Source of the DNA: an uncultured Barnesiella sp.
GTDB taxonomy: Bacteria > Bacteroidota > Bacteroidia > Bacteroidales > Barnesiellaceae
DNA length: 64,000 nt
NCBI GenBank assembly: GCA_944320995.1
Contig: CALUJQ010000006.1
Coordinates: 25,392-89,391, forward strand
Reading direction: 5' to 3'
Shown: in pieces, positions 1 through 8,801 of the stretch
How the letters are laid out: the number at the start of each line of letters is the position of its first letter
Numbering within the stretch: position 1 is the first letter of the stretch
Translations under genes and position numbers: made by a program
Notes under the pieces: generated by a model
Told to the model about the DNA's origin: nothing
Seen by the model: the letters and a program-made list of their open reading frames with translations, nothing else
The model's database searches: none

Positions 1-1
1 A

Positions 2-970
2 AATTTCAAAAATCCGGAGGCTCCCAGTTTCAATTACCCCGGGGTACAGATACAAGCGGTATTCGAAGGCACGTCCCTGAAAATGTATGCCAAACCCATG
101 AGCGGATATTTCATGGTAACAATCGACAATACGACACCTTTCAAAGTGTCGTTCAACTCGCCGACCGATTCGATCGTCACACTGGCTGCGGCATTGAGCG
201 ATACGACGCATACCGTAAATATCATGAACGTTATCGAAGCGTTTCACCGTCAACCCGAATTCAAGGGATTCCTGCTCGATAAAGGGAAAACATTGGTCGC
301 TCCGCCTGCCATGCCACAACGCAAAATTGAATTTATCGGAAACTCCATTACCTGCGGTTACGGAATAGAGAGCATCGATTCCGCCGACCCTTTTACCGAA
401 GAGACCGAAAACCACTATTACACCTATGCGGCCATTACGGCTCGCAACCTCAATGCTCAACACTATGCCATAGCTCGCAGCGGAATAGGCATTTACCGTA
501 ATTTCAACGGGCCAAGCGAAGGAAGTCGCGATTGTATGCCGGCCATGTATAACCAAACTTTATTCAACGATTCTACTGAAATTTGGGATTTCTCCCGATA
601 TACCCCCGACGTAGTTTGTATCAACCTCGGCACAAACGACACCAGTACTCCGGGATATGACGTTGACCGATTGTACAACGCTTACGCCAACTTTCTCAAA
701 ACCATACGTCATAACTATCCTCAAGCTAAAATCGTATTGCTTACCGGCAGTATGCTCAACGGAGAATCGCTCTCGGTAGTCAAGAAAACGCTCGACAAAC
801 TTACTGAGGCTCTGCACAAAGCGGGCGACCGAGAAGTATATCGGTTCGACATGACTCCTCAAACCGGCGATTTAGGATATGGCGCAAGTTGGCATCCCAG
901 CCTATTGCAACAACAGCGTATGGCCGACGAATTGACCCCCTACCTGCGAAACCTCATGGGTTGGGATTAA
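2..970 (+). CDS. CE2-type SGNH acetylesterase, 5' end outside window
   Basis: The frame is open from base 2, so the gene starts before the window; the first internal ATG (83) is not the true start. The visible first ~100 residues look like the beta-sandwich domain that precedes the catalytic domain in carbohydrate esterase family 2. An SGNH hydrolase domain follows: block I is FIGNSITCGYG (Gly-Asn-Ser instead of the common Gly-Asp-Ser), a later block is NLGTND, and the catalytic His lies in ASWHPS near the C-terminus. Family members remove acetyl groups from xylan, mannan or other glycans and are usually exported; the signal peptide would lie outside the window. It converges on the polysaccharide locus and shares a terminator with it. 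The substrate cannot be told from sequence. Confidence 0.82.
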   Translation, partial: NFKNPEAPSFNYPGVQIQAVFEGTSLKMYAKPMSGYFMVTIDNTTPFKVSFNSPTDSIVTLAAALSDTTHTVNIMNVIEAFHRQPEFKGFLLDKGKTLVAPPAMPQRKIEFIGNSITCGYGIESIDSADPFTEETENHYYTYAAITARNLNAQHYAIARSGIGIYRNFNGPSEGSRDCMPAMYNQTLFNDSTEIWDFSRYTPDVVCINLGTNDTSTPGYDVDRLYNAYANFLKTIRHNYPQAKIVLLTGSMLNGESLSVVKKTLDKLTEALHKAGDREVYRFDMTPQTGDLGYGASWHPSLLQQQRMADELTPYLRNLMGWD

Positions 971-995
971 TCTCCGCAAAAGATAAACAACAATA

Positions 996-1042
996 AAAAG
1001 GGAATGCCCCGAAGAGAAAAATTCTTCGGGGCATTCCCTTTT
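996..1042. terminator. Bidirectional terminator between CE2 esterase and fcl
   Basis: A 20-bp perfect stem (996-1015 with 1023-1042) around a 7-nt loop begins with an A run and ends with a T run. It can therefore end transcription from both sides. It serves the esterase on the plus strand and the long polysaccharide operon on the minus strand. Confidence 0.9.
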
Positions 1043-1063
1043 ATCAATTAAAAACATCTCTTA

Positions 1064-2152
1064 TTATCGGAACATCTCGGCATGGTCGGCAATATACCAG
1101 TCGTACATCTTTTGTACACCCTCTTCAATCTCAATTTTATGGTGCCAACCCAGAGCATGTAACTTGGAAACATCGGTAAGTTTGCGCATCGTACCGTCGG
1201 GTTTCTCGGGATTAAATCGAATCTCGCCTTTGTAGCCCACAACCTCTTGAATGCGGTGTGCCAGTGCGGCGATGGTTATCTCCTTACCGGTACCGATATT
1301 TATATGACAATTCCGTACCTCGGGATTATCCCCTTTCACATCGGCAAAATCGACATGCTCGAGTATATAGACCGATGCATCAGCCATCTCCTCGCTCCAC
1401 AAAAATTCGCGTAACGGTTTACCCGTTCCCCACAATTCGACATAATCGGGATAGATACCATATTTGCCCAACACGGTAAGAATAGCCTCGTCCGATGCTG
1501 TTCCATCGACACCCTCTACAGGGCGCAACGACAAATCCTTGCGCACGGAATCCCAATCATTTTGCATCAAACATTTGCCCAAATGGATTTTCCGGATCAT
1601 CGCCGGCAATACGTGACTACGCTCTAAATGGAAATTATCATTAGGCCCGTATAAGTTGGTCGGCATGACGGCTATGTAGTTGGTACTGTATTGCAAATTG
1701 AAACTTTCGCACATTTTCAATCCGGCAATTTTGGCAATGGCATACGGTTCGTTGGTGTATTCCAACGGCGAAGTCAACAAAGCATCTTCTTTCATCGGTT
1801 GATGGGCATCTCGCGGATAGATGCAAGTACTACCCAAAAAGAGCAACTTTTTCACCCCGTGACGAAAACTCTCGCCAATCACGTTTTGCTGAATCTGCAA
1901 ATTTTGATAAATGAAATCGGCTCGATAGATACTGTTCGCCATAATGCCGCCAACATGTGCAGCAGCAAGAATTACATACTCGGGTTGCTCCTCGTCGAAG
2001 AAACGCTTCACAGCAACCCCGTCGAGTAAATCGAGTTCCTTGTGCGAACGACCTACCAAACGAGTATATCCCTTTTCCTGTAAGTTCTTCCAAATGGCCG
2101 ATCCCACCAATCCGTGATGGCCGGCCACATATATTTTGGCATCTTTTTCCAT
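1064..2152 (-). CDS. fcl: GDP-L-fucose synthase
   Basis: This extended short-chain dehydrogenase converts GDP-4-keto-6-deoxy-mannose to GDP-L-fucose by 3,5-epimerisation and 4-reduction with NADPH. The nucleotide-binding Gly motif is G11-HH-G14-LV-G17. The catalytic triad is visible as S108 (GSTCIYP), Y137 and K141 (YAIAK). At 362 residues it is longer than the ~320-residue enterobacterial enzyme; the extra residues are an insert around 195-235. It is the last gene of the polysaccharide operon, and its partner gmd lies one gene upstream. The two are separated by an acyltransferase gene that looks inserted. Confidence 0.95.
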   Translation of the reverse strand: MEKDAKIYVAGHHGLVGSAIWKNLQEKGYTRLVGRSHKELDLLDGVAVKRFFDEEQPEYVILAAAHVGGIMANSIYRADFIYQNLQIQQNVIGESFRHGVKKLLFLGSTCIYPRDAHQPMKEDALLTSPLEYTNEPYAIAKIAGLKMCESFNLQYSTNYIAVMPTNLYGPNDNFHLERSHVLPAMIRKIHLGKCLMQNDWDSVRKDLSLRPVEGVDGTASDEAILTVLGKYGIYPDYVELWGTGKPLREFLWSEEMADASVYILEHVDFADVKGDNPEVRNCHINIGTGKEITIAALAHRIQEVVGYKGEIRFNPEKPDGTMRKLTDVSKLHALGWHHKIEIEEGVQKMYDWYIADHAEMFR

Positions 2153-2161
2153 GATAAATTA

Positions 2162-3262
2162 TTAAAAACTACTATTATGATGAAGAATCTTAAACAATGA
2201 ATTATGTTTCAATTTAAGCGCTGGTCTCTCAATATACTTCCAAGATAACCAAGCTACAAAAAAACTACAAATTATATATAAAACTATATATACATTATTT
2301 ATAAGGCCTAATTCCACAAAAATATTCATAATTACCATGTGAAAAATATACAATCCATATGAAATATCTGTATTACCCATATACCTCTCTGTTAGTCCGG
2401 GCCTTGTATATGCAACACTAAATATTAAAGAAACAAGTATCAAGTGATTCAACAACTCTACTATATTAGGAGAATATGACCCGGGTTCCATTCCCCCCAA
2501 ATATAAAGTCCCAGAAGTTATTAAATATAAAATAAAAATATAAAGAACTTTATTCTCTAAAAATGGCATTATCTTTTCTTTGTATAAATAAGCTATAAAA
2601 CCTATACTAAAAAAGAAGAAAAAGCTAAAGAACTGATTAAATGGATGCAAGAAAATCTGATAATATCCATTCCCAGAGAAAGAAGATAATAGATTACTTA
2701 GAAATCCAGTTTGATTTTGAATATAAGAAATAATACCCAAGATAATAATAACAATACTCTTATTAATTTTATTTAGGCTCTTAACTGTATAATATAAAAT
2801 GGGGATTGAAATATATAATAACATTTCTACACTTATCGTCCATAATAATGGATTTGGAGAAGATCCACCACCAAATCCTCGTAATATTACAGGTGTAAAT
2901 TCTTGGAAAAAGGTCAATTGAGCTATAATCCACAAGTAAAAACTACTATTAGTCAATACTGACCAGTCTATTATTTTAAAAATAAATAATGCGATAATTG
3001 TTATTATCAAACAACATATTAATGCGGGATAAATTCGTAAAAACCTATTTTTAAAAAATGATTTTATATTTGGATTATTATTAAAAGACCAAAAAATAAG
3101 ATAGCCACTTATTGTAAAAAATATTGGGACTCCATTGAAACAACTAAAATAGTTAAAAGGAGGTATATCAAAACGAGCAGGTAAATGCCCAATCATAACT
3201 TGGAATGCAGCGAATAATCTTATAAAATTAAGATTATTCGCTCTAAAATTAAAACTAGTCAT
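2162..3262 (-). CDS. Acyltransferase-3 family membrane protein
   Basis: A 366-residue integral membrane protein with about ten predicted helices. The N-terminal signature of acyltransferase family 3 (OafA/NodX type), NFIRLFAAFQVMIGHLPA, contains the conserved His. Such proteins move an acetyl or other acyl group from the cytoplasm onto a sugar of the lipid-linked repeat unit or polymer. The coding sequence is much richer in A+T than gmd and fcl on either side, yet only 3 and 9 bases separate it from them. This suggests later insertion into a gmd-fcl pair. The acyl group and target sugar are unknown. Confidence 0.85.
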   Translation of the reverse strand: MTSFNFRANNLNFIRLFAAFQVMIGHLPARFDIPPFNYFSCFNGVPIFFTISGYLIFWSFNNNPNIKSFFKNRFLRIYPALICCLIITIIALFIFKIIDWSVLTNSSFYLWIIAQLTFFQEFTPVILRGFGGGSSPNPLLWTISVEMLLYISIPILYYTVKSLNKINKSIVIIILGIISYIQNQTGFLSNLLSSFSGNGYYQIFLHPFNQFFSFFFFFSIGFIAYLYKEKIMPFLENKVLYIFILYLITSGTLYLGGMEPGSYSPNIVELLNHLILVSLIFSVAYTRPGLTERYMGNTDISYGLYIFHMVIMNIFVELGLINNVYIVLYIICSFFVAWLSWKYIERPALKLKHNSLFKILHHNSSF

Positions 3263-3265
3263 CTC

Positions 3266-4354
3266 CTACTTAACAATTCCTTTCTCCAAATATTCGGCCA
3301 AGTTCATACGAATTTCGTCACCGGCACGCTCGACAGCCACTTTTGCCATATCGGCATCGACCATAATCTTCACCAACTCTTCAAAAGAAGTTTTCATGGG
3401 ATTCCACCCCAGCTCTTTTTTAGCTTTCGTCGGGTCACCCCACAAATTCACCACATCGGTCGGACGGTAAAAATCGGGCGATACCTCGACAAGTACCCGG
3501 CCGGTAGCCCGGTCGATACCCTTCTCGTTTTCACCTTCACCTACAAAATCCAATTCGATGCCTACGTAATGGAAAGCCAACTGGCAAAACTCCCGAACCG
3601 AATGTTGTGCACCGGTGGCAATCACAAAATCTTCGGGCTTGTCGTTTTGCAGAATCAGCCACATACATTCGACATAATCTTTGGCATACCCCCAATCGCG
3701 CAATGACGAGAGGTTGCCCAAATAGAGTTTATCCTGTTTCCCTTGGGCGATACGGGCAGCAGCCAACGTGATTTTACGAGTTACAAATGTTTCGCCTCGG
3801 CGCTCCGACTCGTGATTGAACAAGATGCCCGAACAGCAGAACATATTGTAAGCCTCGCGATACTCCTTGATAATCCAGTAGCCATACAACTTGGCAACCG
3901 CATAAGGGCTGTATGGGTGAAACGGGGTTTGTTCATTTTGGGGAACTTGCTCTACCTTACCATACAACTCGGAGGTAGATGCTTGATAAATACGGCAGGT
4001 CTCGGCCAACCCGCATTGACGGACGGCCTCCAAGATACGCAATACACCGGTCGCATCGACATCGGCGGTAAACTCGGGCGAATCGAACGACACCTGTACA
4101 TGACTTTGGGCAGCCAAATTATATATTTCGTCGGGTCTTACCTTCCCCACTACTTGAATCAGACTCATTGAATCACCCAAATCGGCATAATGCAAGTGGA
4201 AATGAGGGCGTCCCTCCAAATGGGCAATACGTTCACGGTAATCGACCGACGACCGACGAATCGTACCATGCACATCATAACCTTTTTCCAACAAAAATTC
4301 TGCAAGGAACGATCCATCTTGTCCCGTGATGCCGGTAATCAAAGCTGTCTTCAT
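3266..4354 (-). CDS. gmd: GDP-mannose 4,6-dehydratase
   Basis: This enzyme converts GDP-D-mannose to GDP-4-keto-6-deoxy-D-mannose, the first committed step to GDP-L-fucose. The Rossmann motif is TGITGQDGS at residues 7-15. The active site shows T127 in ASTSELYG and Y151/K155 in YAVAK. The length of 362 residues is normal for the family. Fcl, two genes downstream, completes the pathway. A possible promoter lies in the 129-base gap upstream, so the gmd-acyltransferase-fcl block may also be transcribed on its own. Confidence 0.96.
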   Translation of the reverse strand: MKTALITGITGQDGSFLAEFLLEKGYDVHGTIRRSSVDYRERIAHLEGRPHFHLHYADLGDSMSLIQVVGKVRPDEIYNLAAQSHVQVSFDSPEFTADVDATGVLRILEAVRQCGLAETCRIYQASTSELYGKVEQVPQNEQTPFHPYSPYAVAKLYGYWIIKEYREAYNMFCCSGILFNHESERRGETFVTRKITLAAARIAQGKQDKLYLGNLSSLRDWGYAKDYVECMWLILQNDKPEDFVIATGAQHSVREFCQLAFHYVGIELDFVGEGENEKGIDRATGRVLVEVSPDFYRPTDVVNLWGDPTKAKKELGWNPMKTSFEELVKIMVDADMAKVAVERAGDEIRMNLAEYLEKGIVK

Positions 4355-4422
4355 ATCTGTATATCTGTGTTATTTAATTTATTCTCTTTAATCCCTTATC
4401 GGGTAAAACTATATTGGAATTG

Positions 4423-4454
4423 CAAAAATATCTAAATAAAAGAGAACCTCCAAC
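4423..4454 (-). promoter_or_regulatory. Possible promoter for gmd-acyltransferase-fcl
   Basis: On the minus strand, TATTTTTG (4430-4423) fits the Bacteroidetes -7 consensus TAnnTTTG. A three-of-four match to TTTG (GTTG, 4454-4451) lies 20 bases upstream. It sits in the 129-base gap between the WecG-like gene and gmd. AT-rich sequence makes chance matches likely. Confidence 0.35.
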
Positions 4455-4483
4455 GAAAAAAGAATTTATCCGAAATAAATACT

Positions 4484-5272
4484 CTATTTCCCCGATTCAA
4501 TCATCAATTTCTCGCCTCTTTTCTTGCGTCCCCACTCTTGGTAAAGCAACTTAGGCAACGACTCGACAATCATCAAACAACGGTTCAACTGTTTCTTGGG
4601 TTCGCAATAGATACGATACACGAACTCCAAATGAACCCGGACCATCCAATGCGGTGCCCGACTTACATCGGTCCCGCTATAAAATTTGAAGGCAGCCCCC
4701 ACGGCAATCATCACCCCATGCTTCAAATAGGGTTTCAACTTGCTCATAAAAATCTCCTGCTTGGGAGCCCCCAAAGCAACCCAGATAATCTCGGCACCAT
4801 CTCGGTCCAACATCTCGGCTATCGCCGGATAGTCAAATTCATCGACCTTCTTATAGGGCAATGAATAAAACCACATATCGTTGATACGCGGATCGACTTC
4901 CGACAAATGTTGCTTCAATCCATCTAACGTAGGCTGCGTTGTCCCAAGAAATGCCATACGATACCGTTTCATACGGATAATATCCATGAATATCTCACTA
5001 CCGCAATATTGGCGACGTTCGATACCATAGATCCAACGCAAATACAACGGCACATATCCGCTGTCGCATATCGAAAACATAGCGCCATCGACAACCTTAC
5101 GATAATTCAAATCACGATTTACCGTTGTCAAAATCACGCCGTCCGACACACATATATATTCAGGGTTCCTCAACAACAACGCCTCGTCGATCGCTCGAAG
5201 AACAGCATGTTTGTCAAATTCATACCTAATGTTGAAATAATTCTCCATAAAAATTGATTTATAATTTACCAT
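4484..5272 (-). CDS. WecG/TagA/CpsF family glycosyltransferase (GT26)
   Basis: The 262-residue protein has the family signature near its C-terminus: GAPKQEIFMSKLKP, then a Gly/Ala-rich stretch, RAPHWM and a C-terminal LEFVYR...EPKKQLNR block. Members transfer ManNAc (TagA) or ManNAcA (WecG) to undecaprenyl-PP-GlcNAc at the inner face of the membrane. The locus also carries a WecA-like initiator and UDP-GlcNAc 2-epimerase, but no UDP-ManNAc dehydrogenase. A ManNAc-GlcNAc-lipid start unit is therefore the likely product (inference). An alternative start is the ATG at 5248, eight codons downstream. Confidence 0.86.
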   Translation of the reverse strand: MVNYKSIFMENYFNIRYEFDKHAVLRAIDEALLLRNPEYICVSDGVILTTVNRDLNYRKVVDGAMFSICDSGYVPLYLRWIYGIERRQYCGSEIFMDIIRMKRYRMAFLGTTQPTLDGLKQHLSEVDPRINDMWFYSLPYKKVDEFDYPAIAEMLDRDGAEIIWVALGAPKQEIFMSKLKPYLKHGVMIAVGAAFKFYSGTDVSRAPHWMVRVHLEFVYRIYCEPKKQLNRCLMIVESLPKLLYQEWGRKKRGEKLMIESGK

Positions 5273-5407
5273 TAGGGCTCCCCTATCCCTAAATTATCTA
5301 ACAATCTTTCCTCCCTGTTTGATTATAAAATCAATAAGGCGACCGTATTTTCACTTAATTTATACAAAATGGAACATTGTTTCAATCTATTATTTGAAAC
5401 AATTCTT

Positions 5408-6445
5408 TTACGCGATTTTTAACAGTCGAAACATATAATCTTTCAACCATGCCATTAAGAATGATCCGACAAAAAGAATAGGAATTATGATAAAGAAATA
5501 GATTCCAAACTGCGATTGGCTAACAAAATAATGGTCCATAAAATAGGGATAGACTAATGCATCAAATATATAGCAACAAAGATACATATCAAGAGACAAC
5601 AACGATACTTTTGTCAAGCTCATGCGTATGGCTGGCGACTTAAAATCGGTCTGATAAAATAACAAGAAAAACGCGACGGCAATAACCGTTCCAAATACCC
5701 CCCACGGACCACCAGCAATTTGAATAAGAGTATGATTCTGTACAAACAGCGCATTGAATACCGGATTTATCAAACACATCGACAAAATCAAAACCCATAA
5801 CTTCCAACTTTTGAAACGAGGTTTATATTCGTGAATATATGTTCCTACAAAGAAAAAGGTCAACGGAAAACATGAATCCCAAAAACCAGGAACCAAATGT
5901 AACCCATATCGATTACATAAATCGGGTAAAGCCGTCATGACATATAAGGTCAATAACAAAATCTGTTTCTGCCGTTGAGTGGGTATCGCCTTGTACATCA
6001 TATTCAAAAAAGGAGTCAACAAAAACAGTCCTATCCACATCTCAATATACCATGCATAGGGTATGGCATTAAACCTTAATATAGAACCTATTACATGCCT
6101 AAAAGAAAAATCCTCCCCTAACCAATACTTGCGAAACAAAATCGTCACAATCGAAAAAAAGAGATAGGCCACCAATACCCGAATGCCCCCCTTATAATAT
6201 TGCTTCGATACCGTCTTATTCGTATTCAAATATCCTGTCAACATCAAGAAAAGTGGGACTCCTGTCAAGAACAAAGGGAAAACCGATGCTTGTAAAAACA
6301 TCGAGAAACCGTCAAAAATAGTACTCTTAAAAGGAGTTTTCAACACAAAAAAATGCCCAGCTATTACGAATAATATCGCACAACTCCGGAGTAAATCCAA
6401 TCCGATTATCCGATTTTTCCTCTCTTTAATTTGTATTGCTGACAT
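5408..6445 (-). CDS. Acyltransferase-3 family membrane protein
   Basis: A 345-residue multi-spanning protein that opens with the acyltransferase-3 signature: IIGLDLLRSCAILFVIAGHF, with the conserved Asp-Leu-Leu-Arg and Gly-His. A charged first helix is followed by several hydrophobic segments. It probably O-acetylates a sugar in the polysaccharide. It is the second acyltransferase-3 gene of the locus and is not close in sequence to the one at 2162. It starts 2 bases after the stop of the GT4 gene at 6448, so the two are probably translated from one message. Confidence 0.86.
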   Translation of the reverse strand: MSAIQIKERKNRIIGLDLLRSCAILFVIAGHFFVLKTPFKSTIFDGFSMFLQASVFPLFLTGVPLFLMLTGYLNTNKTVSKQYYKGGIRVLVAYLFFSIVTILFRKYWLGEDFSFRHVIGSILRFNAIPYAWYIEMWIGLFLLTPFLNMMYKAIPTQRQKQILLLTLYVMTALPDLCNRYGLHLVPGFWDSCFPLTFFFVGTYIHEYKPRFKSWKLWVLILSMCLINPVFNALFVQNHTLIQIAGGPWGVFGTVIAVAFFLLFYQTDFKSPAIRMSLTKVSLLSLDMYLCCYIFDALVYPYFMDHYFVSQSQFGIYFFIIIPILFVGSFLMAWLKDYMFRLLKIA

Positions 6446-6447
6446 AA

Positions 6448-7605
6448 CTATTTTGTTGTAATTCTTTGAAATAAATCATTCCATTTGTTATATACCACCT
6501 CCGACGAATACTCCTGCTGCAACTTTTCAAATGCATTTTTCCCCAATGAAGCAATTCGATCGAAATTATTCCACAACGAAACTATCTTTCGCTCCAAGTC
6601 ATCGAGATTATTCGGCTCAAACAATTCACCTATTGCCGATTCTCCTTGTCCAATTATCTCAGTAAATCCACCGTGAGCCGGGCCAATCGTAGGTTTACCA
6701 TAACAAGCGGCCTCAAGAATAGCCATCGGGAAGCCTTCGTAGCAGCGGCTGGACATCACAACAAAACGAGACTGCCGAATAAAATCGGCTAACTCTCCTT
6801 TTTGTAAATATCCCATAAACCGGACATTCTCTGGAATCTCTATATCAGTCTGCTCGCGCTTAGCACCAGCAAATCGGAACTGTATCGTCGGATTTCGGCG
6901 AGCCACCTCGACCAACAAATCATATCCTTTCTCGTAACTCAACCGTCCTATATAAGCCACATAATCTCCTATCATCGGTTGATAAGACTCCGGCGCATCC
7001 ATACTGTTAGGAATCACCCTTATCTTCTGTGCATCATATCCGGCAGCAATTAACTTCCGTCGTTGAAAATCGGTAATACACGCAAATACATCGACATTCT
7101 TCCGATATGCGCCCGTCCAGCGGGCATAGACATTGCGAAGGGTATATCCAAGTGATTTCAACCTGCTATGTTCGCAATTATATCGCACACAACTCCACTC
7201 GCCGCCCCGCTCCAAACAAGTCTCACAAGGCATACCGTCGCGCATAAACAGTCCCGTAGGACAAATCAATCGGAAATTATGAATAGTCATCACCACCGGT
7301 ATCCCCGCCTTTCTACATTCAAAAAGAGCGGCCGGACTAATAAAGGGATAAAGATTGTGCACATTCACCACATCGGGACGCTCCCGGCGCAAGACCTCTC
7401 GCATACCTCGAACCCCAGAAGGAGAATAGATGCCCGACAAAAATCCGGTGATCTTCCCAGACGCCGACTCTCTCACCCCTTCGGTCGTACGGCGATAAAA
7501 CACCACCTCATGACCATGAGCCGATAGCATCGCAGCCATCTTATCGACAACAGCCTCTTCTCCGCTATATTTCCCGTAGTTGTTATGAACAAGAAGAATT
7601 TTCAT
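6448..7605 (-). CDS. GT4 family glycosyltransferase with Cys-rich insert
   Basis: A 385-residue GT-B fold retaining glycosyltransferase. The N-terminal domain opens with KILLVHNNYGKYSGEE. The C-terminal donor-binding domain has YIGRLSYEKGYD and the E-x7-E motif in YEGFPMAILEAACYGKP. An insert after the first Rossmann half carries C115, C127, C130, C139 and C144, a pattern also seen in the GT4 at 19314. Family members add hexoses to the lipid-linked repeat unit; donor and linkage cannot be told. Four bases separate it from the GT4 gene upstream. Confidence 0.88.
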   Translation of the reverse strand: MKILLVHNNYGKYSGEEAVVDKMAAMLSAHGHEVVFYRRTTEGVRESASGKITGFLSGIYSPSGVRGMREVLRRERPDVVNVHNLYPFISPAALFECRKAGIPVVMTIHNFRLICPTGLFMRDGMPCETCLERGGEWSCVRYNCEHSRLKSLGYTLRNVYARWTGAYRKNVDVFACITDFQRRKLIAAGYDAQKIRVIPNSMDAPESYQPMIGDYVAYIGRLSYEKGYDLLVEVARRNPTIQFRFAGAKREQTDIEIPENVRFMGYLQKGELADFIRQSRFVVMSSRCYEGFPMAILEAACYGKPTIGPAHGGFTEIIGQGESAIGELFEPNNLDDLERKIVSLWNNFDRIASLGKNAFEKLQQEYSSEVVYNKWNDLFQRITTK

Positions 7606-7609
7606 AATT

Positions 7610-8797
7610 TTATATAGGTCTATAACGCCCCTTCCAAAGACGTATTATCAGATTATCTATAATTGATGTTTTTCTTTTAGGCTGGGCTGTGACAAAATCT
7701 ATGGCTTCACAACACCCTTTGGCAAAACGATCAAGTCCCCAATTTGATATAATTTGTTTGGAAGCTTTCTTCATTGCTTCCTTTTTATTTAGAGGAAGGT
7801 TATGATAAGCAAGCATCAATTCTGTTAGCTTATCAACGTCTTCACATGAAAATTGGAAACCATTGACTCCCTCATGAACCAATGTATTGGTCGCACCACA
7901 TTGAATACTGGCTATTACAGGGCATCCTCCGGCCATCGCTTCGTTAATCACCAACCCCCATGTTTCACTACTACTACTGCAAATTAAAGCTTCTGCATGT
8001 TGATAAATAGCAGGTAATTCCTTTTGTGGGAGAAACGGTAAAAAAAAGACTTTGTCTTCACAATGATTTTCTCGTATGAACTTGACTATTCGCTCATGTT
8101 CAGGTCCATCTCCAATCAAAATCCAATTAAAAGCATCATTACCTATCTCCTTTCTGTAGCGTACATATGCTTGAGCAATTGGGAAATAATTCTTTTTGGG
8201 TATTTGTCTTCCCACAGAAACAAAATATCTTCCCCATTGCTCTTTTAAATCAGACGGGACTCCCCAAAAATCATTATCTACAACATCAACGCCATAAAAC
8301 AGTTGGGGGGGGGCAAATTTCCAATATCTTCCGGTTTCCTCCCAATCCGATGCTGGATAAAACATCGCATCTACTCCATTATAAACTGCTTGTTTAATAT
8401 AATTAATGAATGAATTACGTTTTACAGCGTCAATTTTAGCATCATCAAAAACAATAACTTTTTTATTATTTTTCTTTCCCCATGCAACAGCTAATGCTCC
8501 TGACGGGAAAGCTATAGCTCCAGCAATAATGACATCTGGTTGGAGTATATTTAACAGAGGAAGTAATTGTTTCTGAACAGTACTTCCATTCAAATTTTCC
8601 GGCTTCTCTTTTGGGAACAATATGTGCCAATGAAGGTTTGTTTGATTATCCTTCTTTGAGAACGCATAGTGACTGCCTTCCCCAGCAATTTCAATCACTT
8701 CCAATATATCTCCACGTTTATTTAATGCGTCATTCAAAGCATTTAACCGTGCAGGCCAATAAATACGAAAGTCTGTATGTAAAGCTACTATTTTCAT
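7610..8797 (-). CDS. GT4 family glycosyltransferase with a poly-G tract in the gene
   Basis: A 395-residue GT-B glycosyltransferase. The C-terminal domain shows SVGRQIPKKNYF, a GDGPEHERI nucleotide-sugar loop and the E-x7-E motif in SETWGLVINEAMAGG. The N-terminal half is less typical, beginning KIVALHTDFRIYWPARLNAL. The coding sequence contains a run of nine G on the plus strand (nine C in the sense strand) at 8305-8313, encoding Ala-Pro-Pro-Gln. Gain or loss of one base there would truncate the protein before the donor-binding domain. Donor sugar unknown. Confidence 0.86.
   Translation of the reverse strand: MKIVALHTDFRIYWPARLNALNDALNKRGDILEVIEIAGEGSHYAFSKKDNQTNLHWHILFPKEKPENLNGSTVQKQLLPLLNILQPDVIIAGAIAFPSGALAVAWGKKNNKKVIVFDDAKIDAVKRNSFINYIKQAVYNGVDAMFYPASDWEETGRYWKFAPPQLFYGVDVVDNDFWGVPSDLKEQWGRYFVSVGRQIPKKNYFPIAQAYVRYRKEIGNDAFNWILIGDGPEHERIVKFIRENHCEDKVFFLPFLPQKELPAIYQHAEALICSSSSETWGLVINEAMAGGCPVIASIQCGATNTLVHEGVNGFQFSCEDVDKLTELMLAYHNLPLNKKEAMKKASKQIISNWGLDRFAKGCCEAIDFVTAQPKRKTSIIDNLIIRLWKGRYRPI
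8305..8313. repeat. Nine-base G homopolymer inside a glycosyltransferase gene
   Basis: Nine consecutive G on the plus strand lie within the GT4 gene, about 40% of the way into the protein. Such tracts are slippage-prone and act as on/off switches in many surface-glycan genes of other bacteria. In this copy the frame is intact. Confidence 0.9.
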
Positions 8798-8801
8798 CTC
8801 G

